Below, piece after piece: positions 1 to 9,625 of a DNA stretch of 64,000 nt (within the stretch, counting starts at the first letter, position 1; every line of letters begins with the position of its first letter). Where the stretch lies: assembly GCF_042453785.1 (NCBI RefSeq), contig NC_091667.1, positions 36,014,001 through 36,078,000 on the forward strand, written 5' to 3'. The position numbers and the translations under genes were made by a program. The notes beneath the pieces were generated by a model. The model saw nothing but the letters and a program-made list of their open reading frames with translations. It was not told the DNA's origin and made no database searches. This DNA comes from Malus domestica (taxonomy: Eukaryota; Streptophyta; Magnoliopsida; Rosales; Rosaceae).

Positions 1-513
1 GATCTTGAAGAACGGTTGGATGTGTGGATTTGTTGATGTTGTTGATCCAAGGGCCGTCGGGGCTTGATCTTGAGTTGGTGATTGTTGATCCAAGGGCCGT
101 CGGGGCTTGATCTTGGGTTGGTGATTGTTGATCTAAGGGTCGTCGAGGCTTGATCTTGGAAGAACGATGAACGAAGAACGAAGAAGGCTTTCTTGATTCT
201 TCGGGAACTTGGATGCTTGAGAGCTTCGGAGTTTCAGAGCTTCAGAGCTTCAAGGTGTAATATGAATTCCTCCCTAAATGAATGAAATTGGCTTCTATTT
301 ATAGAATTTTCCAAGGCCTAATTTTGAATATAATATTCCATATGAAATAAGTCGTTTCTGCCAGGTGTTGACACGTGTCCTGTTTGATGACTTTTCTGAT
401 GATTCTCGATTTTTTGTTTGGACACACGCTACGTGTAAAATTTATGTAATACATGAGCGCTGAAACTTTGATTTATCGGTCAACATTTATTTACCGAAAT
501 TTCGATGTCTACA
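1..513 (-). repeat. LTR, partial (3' LTR of the element)
   Basis: This is the distal part of the LTR, cut by the window start. It matches 8450-8962 base for base in length, with about 12 substitutions. It includes short tandem units of the type 'aagggccgtcggggcttgat' and ends (plus strand) TGTCTACA, the complement of the TG start. Confidence 0.88.
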
Positions 514-530
514 AATGCCCCCACTTCAAG
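514..530 (-). other. Polypurine tract
   Basis: On the minus strand the bases just before the LTR read GAAGTGGGGGCATT, a typical polypurine tract for plus-strand priming. Together with the LTR start TGTAGACATC it fixes the element's orientation. Confidence 0.65.
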
Positions 531-559
531 GCGCGTCGTATACATGTGCTTGTCATGTG

Positions 560-1040
560 TAGGAGATGTGTTTTGAAGTCCCTTAATGTAGATGCCGATC
601 CAAGGGCCGTCGAGGCTTGATCTTGAATTGGGTTGGAGATTTCTTCAAGGGCCGTTGAGGCTTGTTCTTGGACTTTGTTTGAGATTTCTTCAAGGGTCGT
701 TTGAGGCTTGATCTTGAAGGTTGAAATTGGACCCAAGGAGTTTCATGTGGTAGATGATCTTTGGCTTTGGTAGTGGATGAATCGGCACGTATTTTTTTTT
801 GCGCTTTGTTGACTTTCCACAGCTTTGATCTTGAACTGGGTTGGAGTATTTTCTGGATTCCTCCAATTGTTGATTTTCCACAGCTTATTCTTGAACTAGG
901 TTTTGATTCAAGAGTGGTAGACACTTGATTTTGAATCGGACTTGTGATTTGCTCAAGGGCCGTTGAGGCTTGATCTTGAATTTGGCTGGAAACTTCTTCA
1001 AATGCCGTTGAGGCTTAATTCTTGAAGGTTGACTCGAACA
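560..1040 (-). repeat. LTR-like short repeats inside the element
   Basis: Several units of the motif 'aagggccgttgaggcttgat' followed by 'cttgaa' recur here, inside the internal region, although the same motif is the hallmark of the LTR. This suggests either an older partial LTR duplication or expansion of a short tandem unit on both sides of the polypurine tract. No gene is visible. Confidence 0.5.
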
Positions 1041-2538
1041 CATGACAAGCAAGCACGAGGTGAAGGTGACGACTTGTTGCTCTGTTCAATCTTTCTAATT
1101 CACACCTGAGCAGTTTGGTCAACGGTATAATCTTCAAGATTGATGGGCTCTTCTTCCAGTTGGTGACTTGATCTTTAAGGATTTGATTCAAGGGTGGTGA
1201 ATCGACACGTGCAGCTCACAACGCCTAGTAAGCCGACCCAAGAATTTGAGGGTTAAAACGAATTCACCGTCCAGAATGATTGCAACCCTGATGATATGAG
1301 ATACTTTTGATTTTGAAGAAGTAGCGGATGACTCAGCACGTGCTTTGTTGCACTTGTCTCCACATGCTTCAAGGTATCATTTTCATTTCCTTTATCTGTT
1401 CCTCAGGCAGATGTGGCATCTTCTCGAGTTCCTCATCTCAGACTCCTTCTGCTGAGTTGACTGTGTATGCTGCATTCTTCTCTGCTTGTTTCTTCTGCAC
1501 GTTGTCTCCACATGCTGCAAGGTATCATTTTCACTTGCCTTATCTGTTTTTCAGGCAGATGTGGCAGCTTCTTTGGAAGTACAGCAGTAGTAGGAGACGA
1601 GTACTCGAGAGCAGTGCTAGGTAGGCAATCAGGGAAGGGTTCCCAGCAGTCGGTTCCTTACCCGAGTTTGAGTGGAAGTTCCGGCATATTGTTTTCTTTA
1701 TCTTTGTCTTTGTAGGTAGGAACAAGGACAAAGGAAATGACAGGGAGAACGCATGATATGAGATACTCTTGTTTTCTACCCTGGTGATATGAGATACTTT
1801 TGCTTTGGAGTCATTGGCTTGCAGAGGTACCCTAAGGAATAAGGAACACTGAGTGACCCGAGAGGCTTCGTTCGGAAGGCATCCTCGGAGATGAAGAAAG
1901 GTTCTGTATGTCTGCCTTGCTATGAAGGGTGAAGGTGGACATTTATATGGATTAATAACCGGTACTGTTCTTTCACTCTTGTCGGCAACCGTTGGATGAT
2001 TGAACAGTAAACTTCACGTGTTTTCTCATTCACCGAAAATCTTCGACAAATTGCCCGTGATTTGCGCAAAGTTGAGTGTGCATGTGACAGGTGTTGACGA
2101 GGCTGAAAAAGACTGGCGCCTCTTCGATATCTGGGATCGGCGCTTCGACAAATTGCCCGTGATTTTCGCAAAGCTGAGTTTGCGCGTGACGGGTGCTGAC
2201 GAGGCTAAAAAAACTGGCGCCTCTTTGATATCTGGGATCGGTGCTTCGACAAATTGCCCGTGATTTCCGCAAAGCTGAGTTTGCGTGTGACGGGTGCTAA
2301 CGCGTCTGGAAAAGCAAGATGCTTCTTCGATTTCTGAGCTTGCCTCTTTGATTTTTGAATTAGCCTCTCCGAATTCTGAGCTCGCCTCTTCGATCTTTGA
2401 AATCCCGTCGAGTGTTGATCTTTATAGAGGCACGCAGTTCGTTTCAAAGCACACTTGAATTTTCGCTTGTAGAAACTCCCTTCTTGCACTTCTAAGATCT
2501 TGATTTGTCTGACCTCTTCTTTCTTCAACACTTTGAAA
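1041..2538. other. Non-coding part of the retroelement, upstream of the coiled-coil ORF
   Basis: No convincing gene. The phrase 'atgatatgagatactttt' recurs at about 1291, 1753 and 1785. Near 2040, 2140 and 2240 there are three copies of a segment containing 'cgacaaattgcccgtgattt'. Related sequence occurs in inverse orientation at 40.5-42.9 kb, so this stretch and the ORF after it form one conserved module shared by two transposon loci. Confidence 0.55.
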
Positions 2539-3207
2539 ATGTCTGGACCCTCCGACCGTCGTTTTGATTTGAACCTTGGTGAAGAGGTAGTCCCGTCTTC
2601 TCCAGATAACATATGGCGCCCATCCTTCATATCCCCTACTGGTCCTCTTACCGTTGGGGATTCGGTGGTGAAGAATGATATGACCGCTGCGGTGGTGGCC
2701 CGAAACCTTGTCACTCCCAGAGATAACAGACTACTTTCCAAACGGTCTGATGAGTTGGCTGTTAAGGATTCTCTGGCTCTCAGTGTGCAGTGTGCAGGTT
2801 CTGTGTCTAATATGGCCCAACGCCTATTTGCTCGAACCCGTCAAGTTGAATCATTGGCGGCTGAAGTGACGAGTCTCAAACAGGAGATTAGAGGGCTCAA
2901 GCAGGAGAATAAACAATTGCATAAGCTCGCACATAGCTATGCGACAAACATGAAGAGGAAGATTGACCAGATGCAGGAATCTGATGGTCAGATTTTACTT
3001 GATCATCAGAGGTTTGTGGGTTTGTTCCAGCAGCATTTGCCTTTGTCTTCTGGGGCTGTACCGCGTAATGAAGCCTCAAATGATCAACCTTCGGTGCCTT
3101 CTCCTCCTGGGGTTCCGCCGAGTGGTGTGGCTTCAAACAGTCAACCTCCGGCGCCTCTCATTTCTGGAGCTCGGCCGAGTGGTGAGGCGCCACCTGATCG
3201 TCCTTGA
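2539..3207 (+). CDS. Transposon-borne coiled-coil protein with N-terminal DLNL motif
   Basis: The frame from the ATG at 2539 encodes about 222 residues. It begins MSGPSDRRFDLNLGEE, continues with a conserved segment (WRPSFISPTGPLTVGDSV), then a heptad-like coiled coil (roughly residues 95-145, rich in L, K, E and Q), and ends in a Pro/Ser-rich tail with PS-G-A-P-R type repeats. A second open copy lies at 39444-40118 on the minus strand. The ORF runs opposite to gag, so it is either an additional ORF of the retroelement or an inserted module. The function is unknown to me. The DLNL core resembles EAR repression motifs, but this is an inference from four residues. No catalytic motif, zinc knuckle or membrane segment is visible. 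Confidence 0.6.
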   Translation: MSGPSDRRFDLNLGEEVVPSSPDNIWRPSFISPTGPLTVGDSVVKNDMTAAVVARNLVTPRDNRLLSKRSDELAVKDSLALSVQCAGSVSNMAQRLFARTRQVESLAAEVTSLKQEIRGLKQENKQLHKLAHSYATNMKRKIDQMQESDGQILLDHQRFVGLFQQHLPLSSGAVPRNEASNDQPSVPSPPGVPPSGVASNSQPPAPLISGARPSGEAPPDRP

Positions 3208-3229
3208 AGATCCCGTCTTGTAAATTTGA

Positions 3230-3378
3230 TTTGATTTTTTTTTTAGGTATGTATAATGCAAATTTATGTAAAATTTCCAAAAAAAAAAAAATAAAATGGA
3301 CTTTTATTTCTCTTAATGCATTTGTTTTTTTTTTTTTTTTCTGGTGTGCCAGATGCTCCACCATTTTCCTCCATTTTT

Positions 3379-3437
<59 letters not shown>

Positions 3438-3543
3438 GCACATGGTGCTAGATGCACCATCACTTTTTATATATATATTTTTTTCTTTTCACGTGGTGCC
3501 AGATGCACCATCACTCTTTAAATATATTATTTATTTTATTTTA

Positions 3544-3580
<37 letters not shown>

Positions 3581-3800
3581 AGTGATGCCTGCCACTTTTT
3601 TTTTTTTTTTAATTATTATTATTTTTTCTTTCGTGCTGCATGCACCACATACATACATATATTTTTTTTTATATACACACACATATAAACACGCACACAA
3701 AGCATCATACCCCTTAAAAAATTCTATTTTTTTTCTTTGCCTTCGGTGCTGGCAACCACTTGGAAACTTTTTTTTTTATTATATATATAGGGATAGAGGG
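3230..3800. repeat. Homopolymer and TA microsatellite tract with 'ggtgccagatgcaccatcac' units
   Basis: Long T runs and (TA)n stretches (about 3382-3422 and 3541-3567) alternate with three or four copies of a short inverted-repeat-containing unit close to 'ggtgccagatgcaccatcac'. The frames predicted across it are low-complexity and not credible. It lies just downstream of the coiled-coil ORF and may be its 3' untranslated part. Confidence 0.7.
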
Positions 3801-4459
3801 CTTGTAGAGAGCATCGACGGAGATGAACGGAGAAAGAGAGCCGGAGGTGTGGAGTTCGTGGCTGATCATCCTTGCTGGGCAGAAGGAAAGGCCTTGCAGA
3901 GGAGGACGAGGACGATGACGAGTCGGCAACGTGGCTGCTGCTCGTTGCTGTTTGCAATGCTTGCTGCATGGAAGGGTGTCACTAAGCGAACCAGTCGTCG
4001 CTGCTGCCGTCACGAGGACCCAGTCGTTGTTGCTGCGGTCGTTGCCGACGATTCGATATTCATAGCCTCAACTCTGTCATGGAGGAGGACGTCGATGCAT
4101 GCACAGAGAACACAAACACAACTGAAACCACTTGCTTGTCTCTTACCACAGAACACAAACATGCACAGAGATGTGACATGCAGAACTCGAAGGTGAATAA
4201 ACTTGATGGAATATGTGATTTGAAAGCCGAAAGAAGGTTGAACGACGCATCGGTCTCGGATCTGAGATGAGGAGGATAAGGATGAGGACAGGCTCTCGAG
4301 CATCTCGACATGGGTCGTCAGTGCAATTGCAGAAGCGACGGTGGTCCGTCGAATGAGGGAGGAAAGTGATCAGTTTCTCTGTCATTGTAAGCGACAACGT
4401 CGATGGGCTTGTGGGAGAGGTGAGATGGGTCGTTGATGTTGAGGACGAGCTTTTCGTTC

Positions 4460-4600
4460 CAGCAAGGATTTCCCGCATCCTCCAGCAGCAGTCAGCACAA
4501 GCATAGACACATGTTCATCCTTAAGGAGTTTCATCTTCAACTCCTTCAACAGCAATTTCAACCCGACTGTAAACAGTGGAGGCGTTTGACGGGCAGCGCA
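4460..4600 (-). pseudogene. NB-ARC (P-loop) fragment of an NLR resistance gene, captured
   Basis: On the minus strand a short frame reads VGLKLLLKELKMKLLKDEH, then SMLVLTAAGGCGKS. This is the start of an NB-ARC domain with its P-loop (GGCGKS), in a form I associate with RPW8-type NLRs. After the P-loop the conserved TTLA continuation is lost and the frame leaves the family, so only about 45 residues are recognisable. The fragment lies within the internal region of the retroelement, between the coiled-coil ORF and gag, which suggests transduplication of host gene sequence. It cannot encode a working receptor. Confidence 0.55.
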
Positions 4601-5735
4601 CAAGCTGCTGTAGGAGCTTGGTGACTTGGTATATTTCAACAGCAAGGAGGAGGTGCGGGAAACCTGTGGCGGTGCCGGTGTCTGCGACGTCGTTTGGATT
4701 TGCAGCTGGGTGTGCAATGGTGTTGAGGATGGCGGAGATGAGGAACATGGTGGTGTCGTGGGTCATACTTTGTCCGCAAATCTCTCATACAGTAGCATTT
4801 GAACTTGCAAACTGTGACTGTTGTAACTGCAAATTTTTGGACGAAGAATATTGAGGAAGCATTGCAGATGCCATAGAAGTAGTGTTCACATGGCTCTTAG
4901 TTCCTCGTTCAGGCACAAGAGAAACAACATTAGTCAACACAGACGACTGTAAATATTTGCAGGACCGGGGTGTAGGTTACCACCATCCATTTGGGTGTCT
5001 GACCTTATACCGAAGGTCAATGAGCTTTGGGAATCAGTGACAGATTCTTAACAATCTTCCTCATCACTAGGATTTTTTTTGTGAGCAGCATACTTGATAT
5101 GGACACCTGCTTCCTGGTTTGGAAAGCGGCAGCAGCAAAGTTATTCTAGTCTCATCTCTCTTGATCTCTCGGCCGCATCCCTATTTCTCAACTGCCTTAT
5201 TGTTTTCTTGGAGATAGGATTGTCGTCAAGAATTTCACCAATATGGCGTGTCCTGATCCCAAGCAGTCTGCGAATGAAGCTTGGGGTGTTGGGAGGAGGT
5301 ACAACCATGGCTGGGTGTCAATAGTGGTAGTGCTCGCAGCTCTCGGACCTGAGGAAGAGCAATTGAAGTTGGCGTGTGCGCCGAATCCGAAGGCGGTGAA
5401 TGAGAGGTTGGTGATGAGGGACATAGGTGTTGGGCCCAACGTTGGTGGCCTTGTTGATAGTGTGAACCGTGGTGGGCCGAAGCAATTGCAGATTATATAT
5501 ATATATTGTACAAAACCTTTTTTTTTTTGTAAATACATAAAACATGTATCTTTTTCTTTTTTTTTTTCTTGTACAAAGAAATTGTAATAGCATCAAACTT
5601 TTAATAAAATCTTTATTCCTTATTTTGGTGCGACTGAACTCAAATTTTGAATATTCGAGTTGCCTACGTACCCTTCCAAAGAAAGAGATCAAGTCAAAAC
5701 GTAGTTCAAATACATACATATTTTTTTTGGTATTT
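4601..5735. other. Unassigned internal region of the retroelement
   Basis: No recognisable domain. A plus-strand frame from about 5243 to 5490 has coding-like composition (MACPDPKQSANEAWG at the start), but I cannot assign it. Some of this may be further captured host sequence, since the neighbouring NB-ARC fragment is. Confidence 0.35.
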
Positions 5736-5739
5736 TCTT

Positions 5740-6085
5740 TTTGTGCCGTTTGCAGTTTATGCTCTTGCATGCAAGGAGCGCTGGTGCCGTTTGCAATTTC
5801 AGCTCGTGCAGGCAAGGAGCGTTGATGTTGCCTTTTATGCTCGTGCAGACCAGGAGCTTAGTGCCATGCAGTTTAGGCTCATGCAGGCGAGGAGCTTCGT
5901 GTCCTACATTTTAGGCTCGTGCGGACAAGGAGCTTTGGTTTGTGCAGTTTAGGCTCGTGCGAACAAGGAGCATTGGTTCGTGCAGTTTAGGCTCGTGCGA
6001 ACAAGGAGTATTGGTGTTGCCTTTTATGCTCGTGCAGACCAGGAACTTTGTGCCATGCAGTTTAGACTCGTGCGGGCGAGGAGAA
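5740..6085. repeat. Minisatellite, units of about 40 bp
   Basis: Seven or more imperfect units with the core 'tttaggctcgtgcgaacaag' and 'gagc' follow one another, alternating with a variant 'ccttttatgctcgtgcagac'. The array ends directly beside the 3' end of the gag frame (6099). Similar units break up the predicted frames on both strands. Confidence 0.75.
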
Positions 6086-6098
6086 TTTCTGAATTTTG

Positions 6099-8015
6099 TC
6101 AAGCAATTTTGGAGAGGCGTTCCTCACAATCTTCATAGCAAGGAGCCTTGATCGAGTGATTGAAGAAGTCTTCAGGAAAGAAATCGCGCATCGTGATGGG
6201 GATGGACGATCTATGTGTTGAAATTTCATCATTTTCAACACGTTCACGTTGCTTTGAAGGTTGACAAGAGCTGCTTTGCCCCCTTTCCGATTGGCGGACT
6301 TGTGGAGGAGACGTATGCTTCTTGTGCAATTTCTTAGGAGTGACTTGAGTCCATCCTTCAACTTTGCTTGTCTTGGAGGATGCCCCCAACGGTTGAGGTA
6401 AAAACCTTGAGTTGGAAAAGCCAGAAGTGATGGTGGTATAGTTTGACTTCACAACATCATCAAAATCTAGCTCGATGATTCCTTTCTGAGCCAGCTTCAT
6501 GATGAGATCTTTCAGCATGAAGCATTTTTCTGTCGGATGACTGATGAAGCGGTGGAATTTACAGTATCTTGGACTGTCGGTACAATTCATCTCTTCCGGC
6601 CGTCTGCACTCAGGCAAACCGATCACCTTCTTGTCCAACAGGTCATCCAGCATGGCAACCACATCAGAGTCGGGGAATGGATAAGTCTTCTCCTCAATCT
6701 CCTTCAAAGTGCGTCTACGCATCTCTTGATCACGAAAAGCTTCGGTTTGAATCGCCTTGCCTCGTGTAGGGATTTTGACGGGAGTTGTGTTGACCGTCAT
6801 TGCTTCCTTGGTGGATTTCCACGCAGCCTTCTCCACTTTTGTCTCAAGAACTTTGTCAATCTTGTAGTCAGAGATCGGTTCTTTCTTCCTATGATGGGCG
6901 ATGCTTAACTCCATGTCATGGGCGCGGGTGGCTAGCTCTTCGAAGGTCCGTGGTTTAATGCCTTGAAGGATGTATTGCAAACCCCATTGCATGCCTTGGA
7001 TGCACATCTCGATTGAAGAGGTTTCCGAGAGCCTGTCTTTACAGTCGAGGCTTAGAGTGCGCCATCTGTTGATGTAGTCAATGACCGGCTCATTTTTCTA
7101 TTGCTTTGTGCTCGTTAGCTCTAGCATGCTCACAGTGCGGCGAGTGCTGTAGAAGCGGTTGAGGAATTCCCGCTCCAATTGCTCCCAGCTGTTGATGGAC
7201 TCAGGCTCTAGGTCTGTGTACCACTCAAAGGCGTTTCCTTTCAGCGAGCGCACAAACTGCTTGATGAGGTAGTCCCCTTCGGTCCCTGCATTGTTGCAAG
7301 TTTCAACAAAGTGGGCAACGTGTTGTTTCGGGTTTCCCTTTCCATCAAATTGCATGAACTTTGGCGGTTGATAACCCCTCGGCATCCTTAAGGCGTCGAT
7401 CTTCTTTGAATACGGCTTCGAGTACAACCCGGAGGTATTTGAGCTCCCTTCGTACTGTGCCTTGATGGTGTTGGTGATCATCTCTTGCAGCTGTTGGATA
7501 GAAAGAGATCCCATGAGTGCCGCTGCTTGGTCTGGCTCCGGCTTCGCATCGATTCTCTCCACCGTAGGCTCATCTTCTGGGTTAGGGTTATCGCCGTCCT
7601 GTGGCTCCAGTCGGCTGACGAGTGCAGCGATTTGCAAGTCTTTTTCTTCCACAGTTCGGGTTAGCCTTGCGATTGCTTCATTCATTTGAGCCAGCTGCTC
7701 ATCGATTAAAGTTGCTCCAATGGTCATGACTTGCATGGTTGAACCGCCGCTCGAATCGGCATCGAAGAGCATGGATTCGGAGTATTTCCTTGGACTTTCG
7801 CCCCTTGGTGCCCTTGGTGAGGCTAAGGTGATCAAAGGCTCGTGCCTTGGGTGCTCTTGTTTCCTTGGCAGAGTTGATGCAGAGGTGAAAGAAGCGATAG
7901 AAGTAGCTCTTGCCTTGCTTCGAGTCGTGATGCCTAAAGTGACACCACTTGTGACGAGGACGCTGTTGTTCTTTGCGCCAATTGCGGGAACAGTTTGAGC
8001 CTTCCTTGATACCAT
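6099..8015 (-). pseudogene. gag: Retrotransposon gag, interrupted by one stop codon
   Basis: One minus-strand frame runs from an ATG at 8015 to a stop at 6099, about 638 codons, with a single in-frame TAG at 7098-7100 (context [17 protein letters not shown]). Features in order: a variable N-terminus; a predicted coiled segment (MNEAIARLTRTVEEKDLQI); the retrotransposon gag core (HVAHFVETCNNAGTEGDYL, then FEWYTDLEPESINSWEQLE); and, in the second half, [13 protein letters not shown] and a Cys/His cluster [15 protein letters not shown]. These are typical of Gypsy-type plant gag proteins, which form the particle and bind element RNA. No pol follows. With the stop, this copy would yield a truncated Gag unless read through. 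Confidence 0.82.
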
Positions 8016-8075
8016 TAATTTTGGAAGTGTGCTCGAATTTCTTGAACGGAGAAAGAGATGAGAGGCAGAGATTGT

Positions 8076-8094
8076 CCCACTGGGCTTGCCAATT
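8076..8094 (-). other. Candidate primer-binding site
   Basis: Directly inside the right LTR, the minus strand reads AATTGGCAAGCCCAGTGGG. The position is right for a tRNA primer-binding site. I could not match it confidently to a particular tRNA 3' end. Confidence 0.4.
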
Positions 8095-8962
8095 TGTGAA
8101 CACAAAAATTTCCTGAAACGAAAGGGACAAGAACAACGTGCACAAACAAAATATTTGTATTTGATGATTTAGGGTTACAATCTCTCTCTATTTTGATCCT
8201 CTGATTCGATCTCTGTAAGGTATTGATTTGTGGATGTTTCGTTGATCTAAGGGCCGTCGAGGCTTGATCTTGGATGAACTGTTGGAAGTTTCTTCAAGGG
8301 GGCCGTGGGCTTGATCTTTGAAGGTGGATTTGAGCGGATCTTCAAGGAGCCGTTGGGGCTTGATCTTGAGGATGAGTGTTTCTTCAAGGGCCGTTAAGGC
8401 TTGATCTTGAATAACGGTGATGAACGGATCTTCAAGGGCTTTTGGGCTTGATCTTGAAGAACGGTTGGATGTGTGGATTTGTTGATGTTGTTGATCCAAG
8501 GGCCGTCGGGGCTTGATCTTGAGTTGGTGATTGTTGATCCAAGGGCCGTCGGGGCTTAATCTTGGGTTGGTGATTGTTGATCCAAGGGCCATCGGGGCTT
8601 GATCTTGGAAGAACGATGAACGAAGAACGAAGAAGGCTTTCTTGATTCTTCAGGAACTTGGATGCTTGAGAGCTTCGGAGTTTCAGAGCTTCAGAGCTTC
8701 AAGGTGTAATATGAATTCCTCCCTAAATGAATGAAATTGGCTTCTATTTATAGAATTTTTCAAGGCCTGATATTGAATATAATATTCCAGATGAAATAAG
8801 TCGTTTCTGCCAAGTGTTGACACGTGTCCTGTTTGATGACTTTTCCGATGATTCTCGATTTTTTGTTTGGACACACGCTACGTGTAAAATTTATGTAATA
8901 CATGAGCGCTGAAACTTTGATTTATCGGTCAACATTTATTTACCGAAATTTCGATGTCTACA
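8095..8962 (-). repeat. Complete LTR (5' LTR of the element), 868 bp
   Basis: On the minus strand it runs from TGTAGACATC to TTCACA, bounded by TG and CA. Between about 8250 and 8610 it holds several tandem copies of a 30-45-bp unit built on 'aagggccgtcggggcttgat'. The adjacent plus-strand bases 8963-8967 (GTTAT) would be one half of the target duplication. Confidence 0.85.
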
Positions 8963-9008
8963 GTTATACCGTCAATGACCCATAAGAGTTTCCCTCCAAC
9001 CAGGAGGC

Positions 9009-9146
9009 CAATCACATCGCGACACGTGTTGACATCAGAAGTCAATCATAGCGCGACATGTGTCAACATCAGAAGCCAATCACAGCACGACACGTGTCAA
9101 CATCAGAAGCTAATCACAACACGACACGTGCCAATGTCAGAATGAA
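9009..9146 (+). promoter_or_regulatory. Four tandem CACGTG-containing repeats (LTR enhancer-like)
   Basis: Four units of 34-36 bp follow one another, each with 'aatcaca', a GACACGTGT-like core (one unit has GACATGTGT) and 'caacatcagaag'. CACGTG is the core of plant G-box/ABRE elements. The array lies just upstream of a TATA box, the normal place for LTR enhancer repeats. The regulatory effect is inferred. Confidence 0.6.
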
Positions 9147-9162
9147 ACTAGAAACTCTCTTC

Positions 9163-9170
9163 TATAAATA
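9163..9170 (+). promoter_or_regulatory. TATA box of the LTR
   Basis: TATAAATA lies about 20 bp after the last CACGTG unit, a standard position for an LTR promoter. Confidence 0.6.
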
Positions 9171-9197
9171 GAGATCATTCTCTCATAATATTTTCTA

Positions 9198-9351
9198 GGG
9201 AGTTTTAACGAAAAGCCCGCGGTACTGTTCACTTTAACGAAAAACCACATTTTTACATTAAAAAGTCAAACCTGGTACTATTCACTTTACCCTTTATTTT
9301 GTCCTTATCGTTAAAACTCAAAGTTTTCAAGTCATTTTCATTAGTTTTCCT
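9198..9351. mobile_element. MITE (family A, copy 1), 9-bp target duplication TATTTTCTA
   Basis: The element starts GGGAGTTTTAACGAAAA and ends in the near-complement AGTTTTCCT. It is flanked by TATTTTCTA at 9189-9197 and 9352-9360. The related LTR at 43225-43452 lacks it and shows the empty site. A 9-bp duplication points to Mutator-type mobilisation. Other copies lie at 23611-23762 and 55491-55640. Confidence 0.88.
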
Positions 9352-9625
9352 TATTTTCTAATGTCATTTGTACTAAATCATTCACTAGTACTCACAAAAT
9401 GAGAGCTTGAACCTATGTACTTGTGTAAACCCTTCACAATTAATGAGAACTTCTCTACTCCGTGGACGTAGCCAATCTGGGTGAACCACGTACATCTTGT
9501 GTTTGCTTCCCTGACTCTATACATTTACATACTTATATGCACTAGTGACCGGAGCAATCTAGCGAATGTCACAAATTTAACACTTTCTGTTATACCAAAG
9601 TCTCCACTGATTTTGTGCATCAACA

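Larger units (their letters stand above)
1..8962 (-). mobile_element. Gag-only LTR retrotransposon (TR-GAG-like), cut by window start
   Basis: Two direct terminal repeats flank an internal region whose gag frame is on the minus strand. The left copy (1-513) aligns without net gap to 8450-8962 and differs at about a dozen positions by eye, so insertion was fairly recent. Read on the minus strand, the LTR starts TGTAGACATC and ends TTCACA. A purine-rich tract (complement of 514-530) precedes the left LTR and a candidate primer-binding site follows the right LTR. Only gag is recognisable; I find no protease, reverse transcriptase or integrase. That fits the known class of terminal-repeat retrotransposons with a GAG domain, which depend on autonomous relatives. 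The internal region also carries a plus-strand coiled-coil ORF, an NLR gene fragment and tandem repeats. The outer end is beyond the window, so a target duplication cannot be tested. Confidence 0.82.
8963..9625 (+). mobile_element. LTR fragment with TATA box, host of the gag-only element
   Basis: The stretch ends at CATCAACA and shares about 230 bp with 43225-43452, including 'gtggacgtagccaatctggg' and 'gaccggagcaatctagcgaa'. It contains four CACGTG-type tandem units and a TATA box (separate entries). I infer that this is the right part of an LTR into which the gag-only element jumped, so its left part lies outside the window. A MITE is inserted at 9198-9351. Confidence 0.65.

Noticed and set aside
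2205-2741. Minus-strand frame of 178 codons
   Set aside because: Antisense shadow of the coiled-coil ORF and its repeat-containing upstream region.
3204-3690. Several overlapping plus-strand frames rich in Phe, Ile and Tyr
   Set aside because: They are translations of T runs and TA microsatellites.
5740-6085. CRISPR-like array
   Set aside because: This is a eukaryotic genome. The units are contiguous imperfect minisatellite repeats without unique spacers of constant length.
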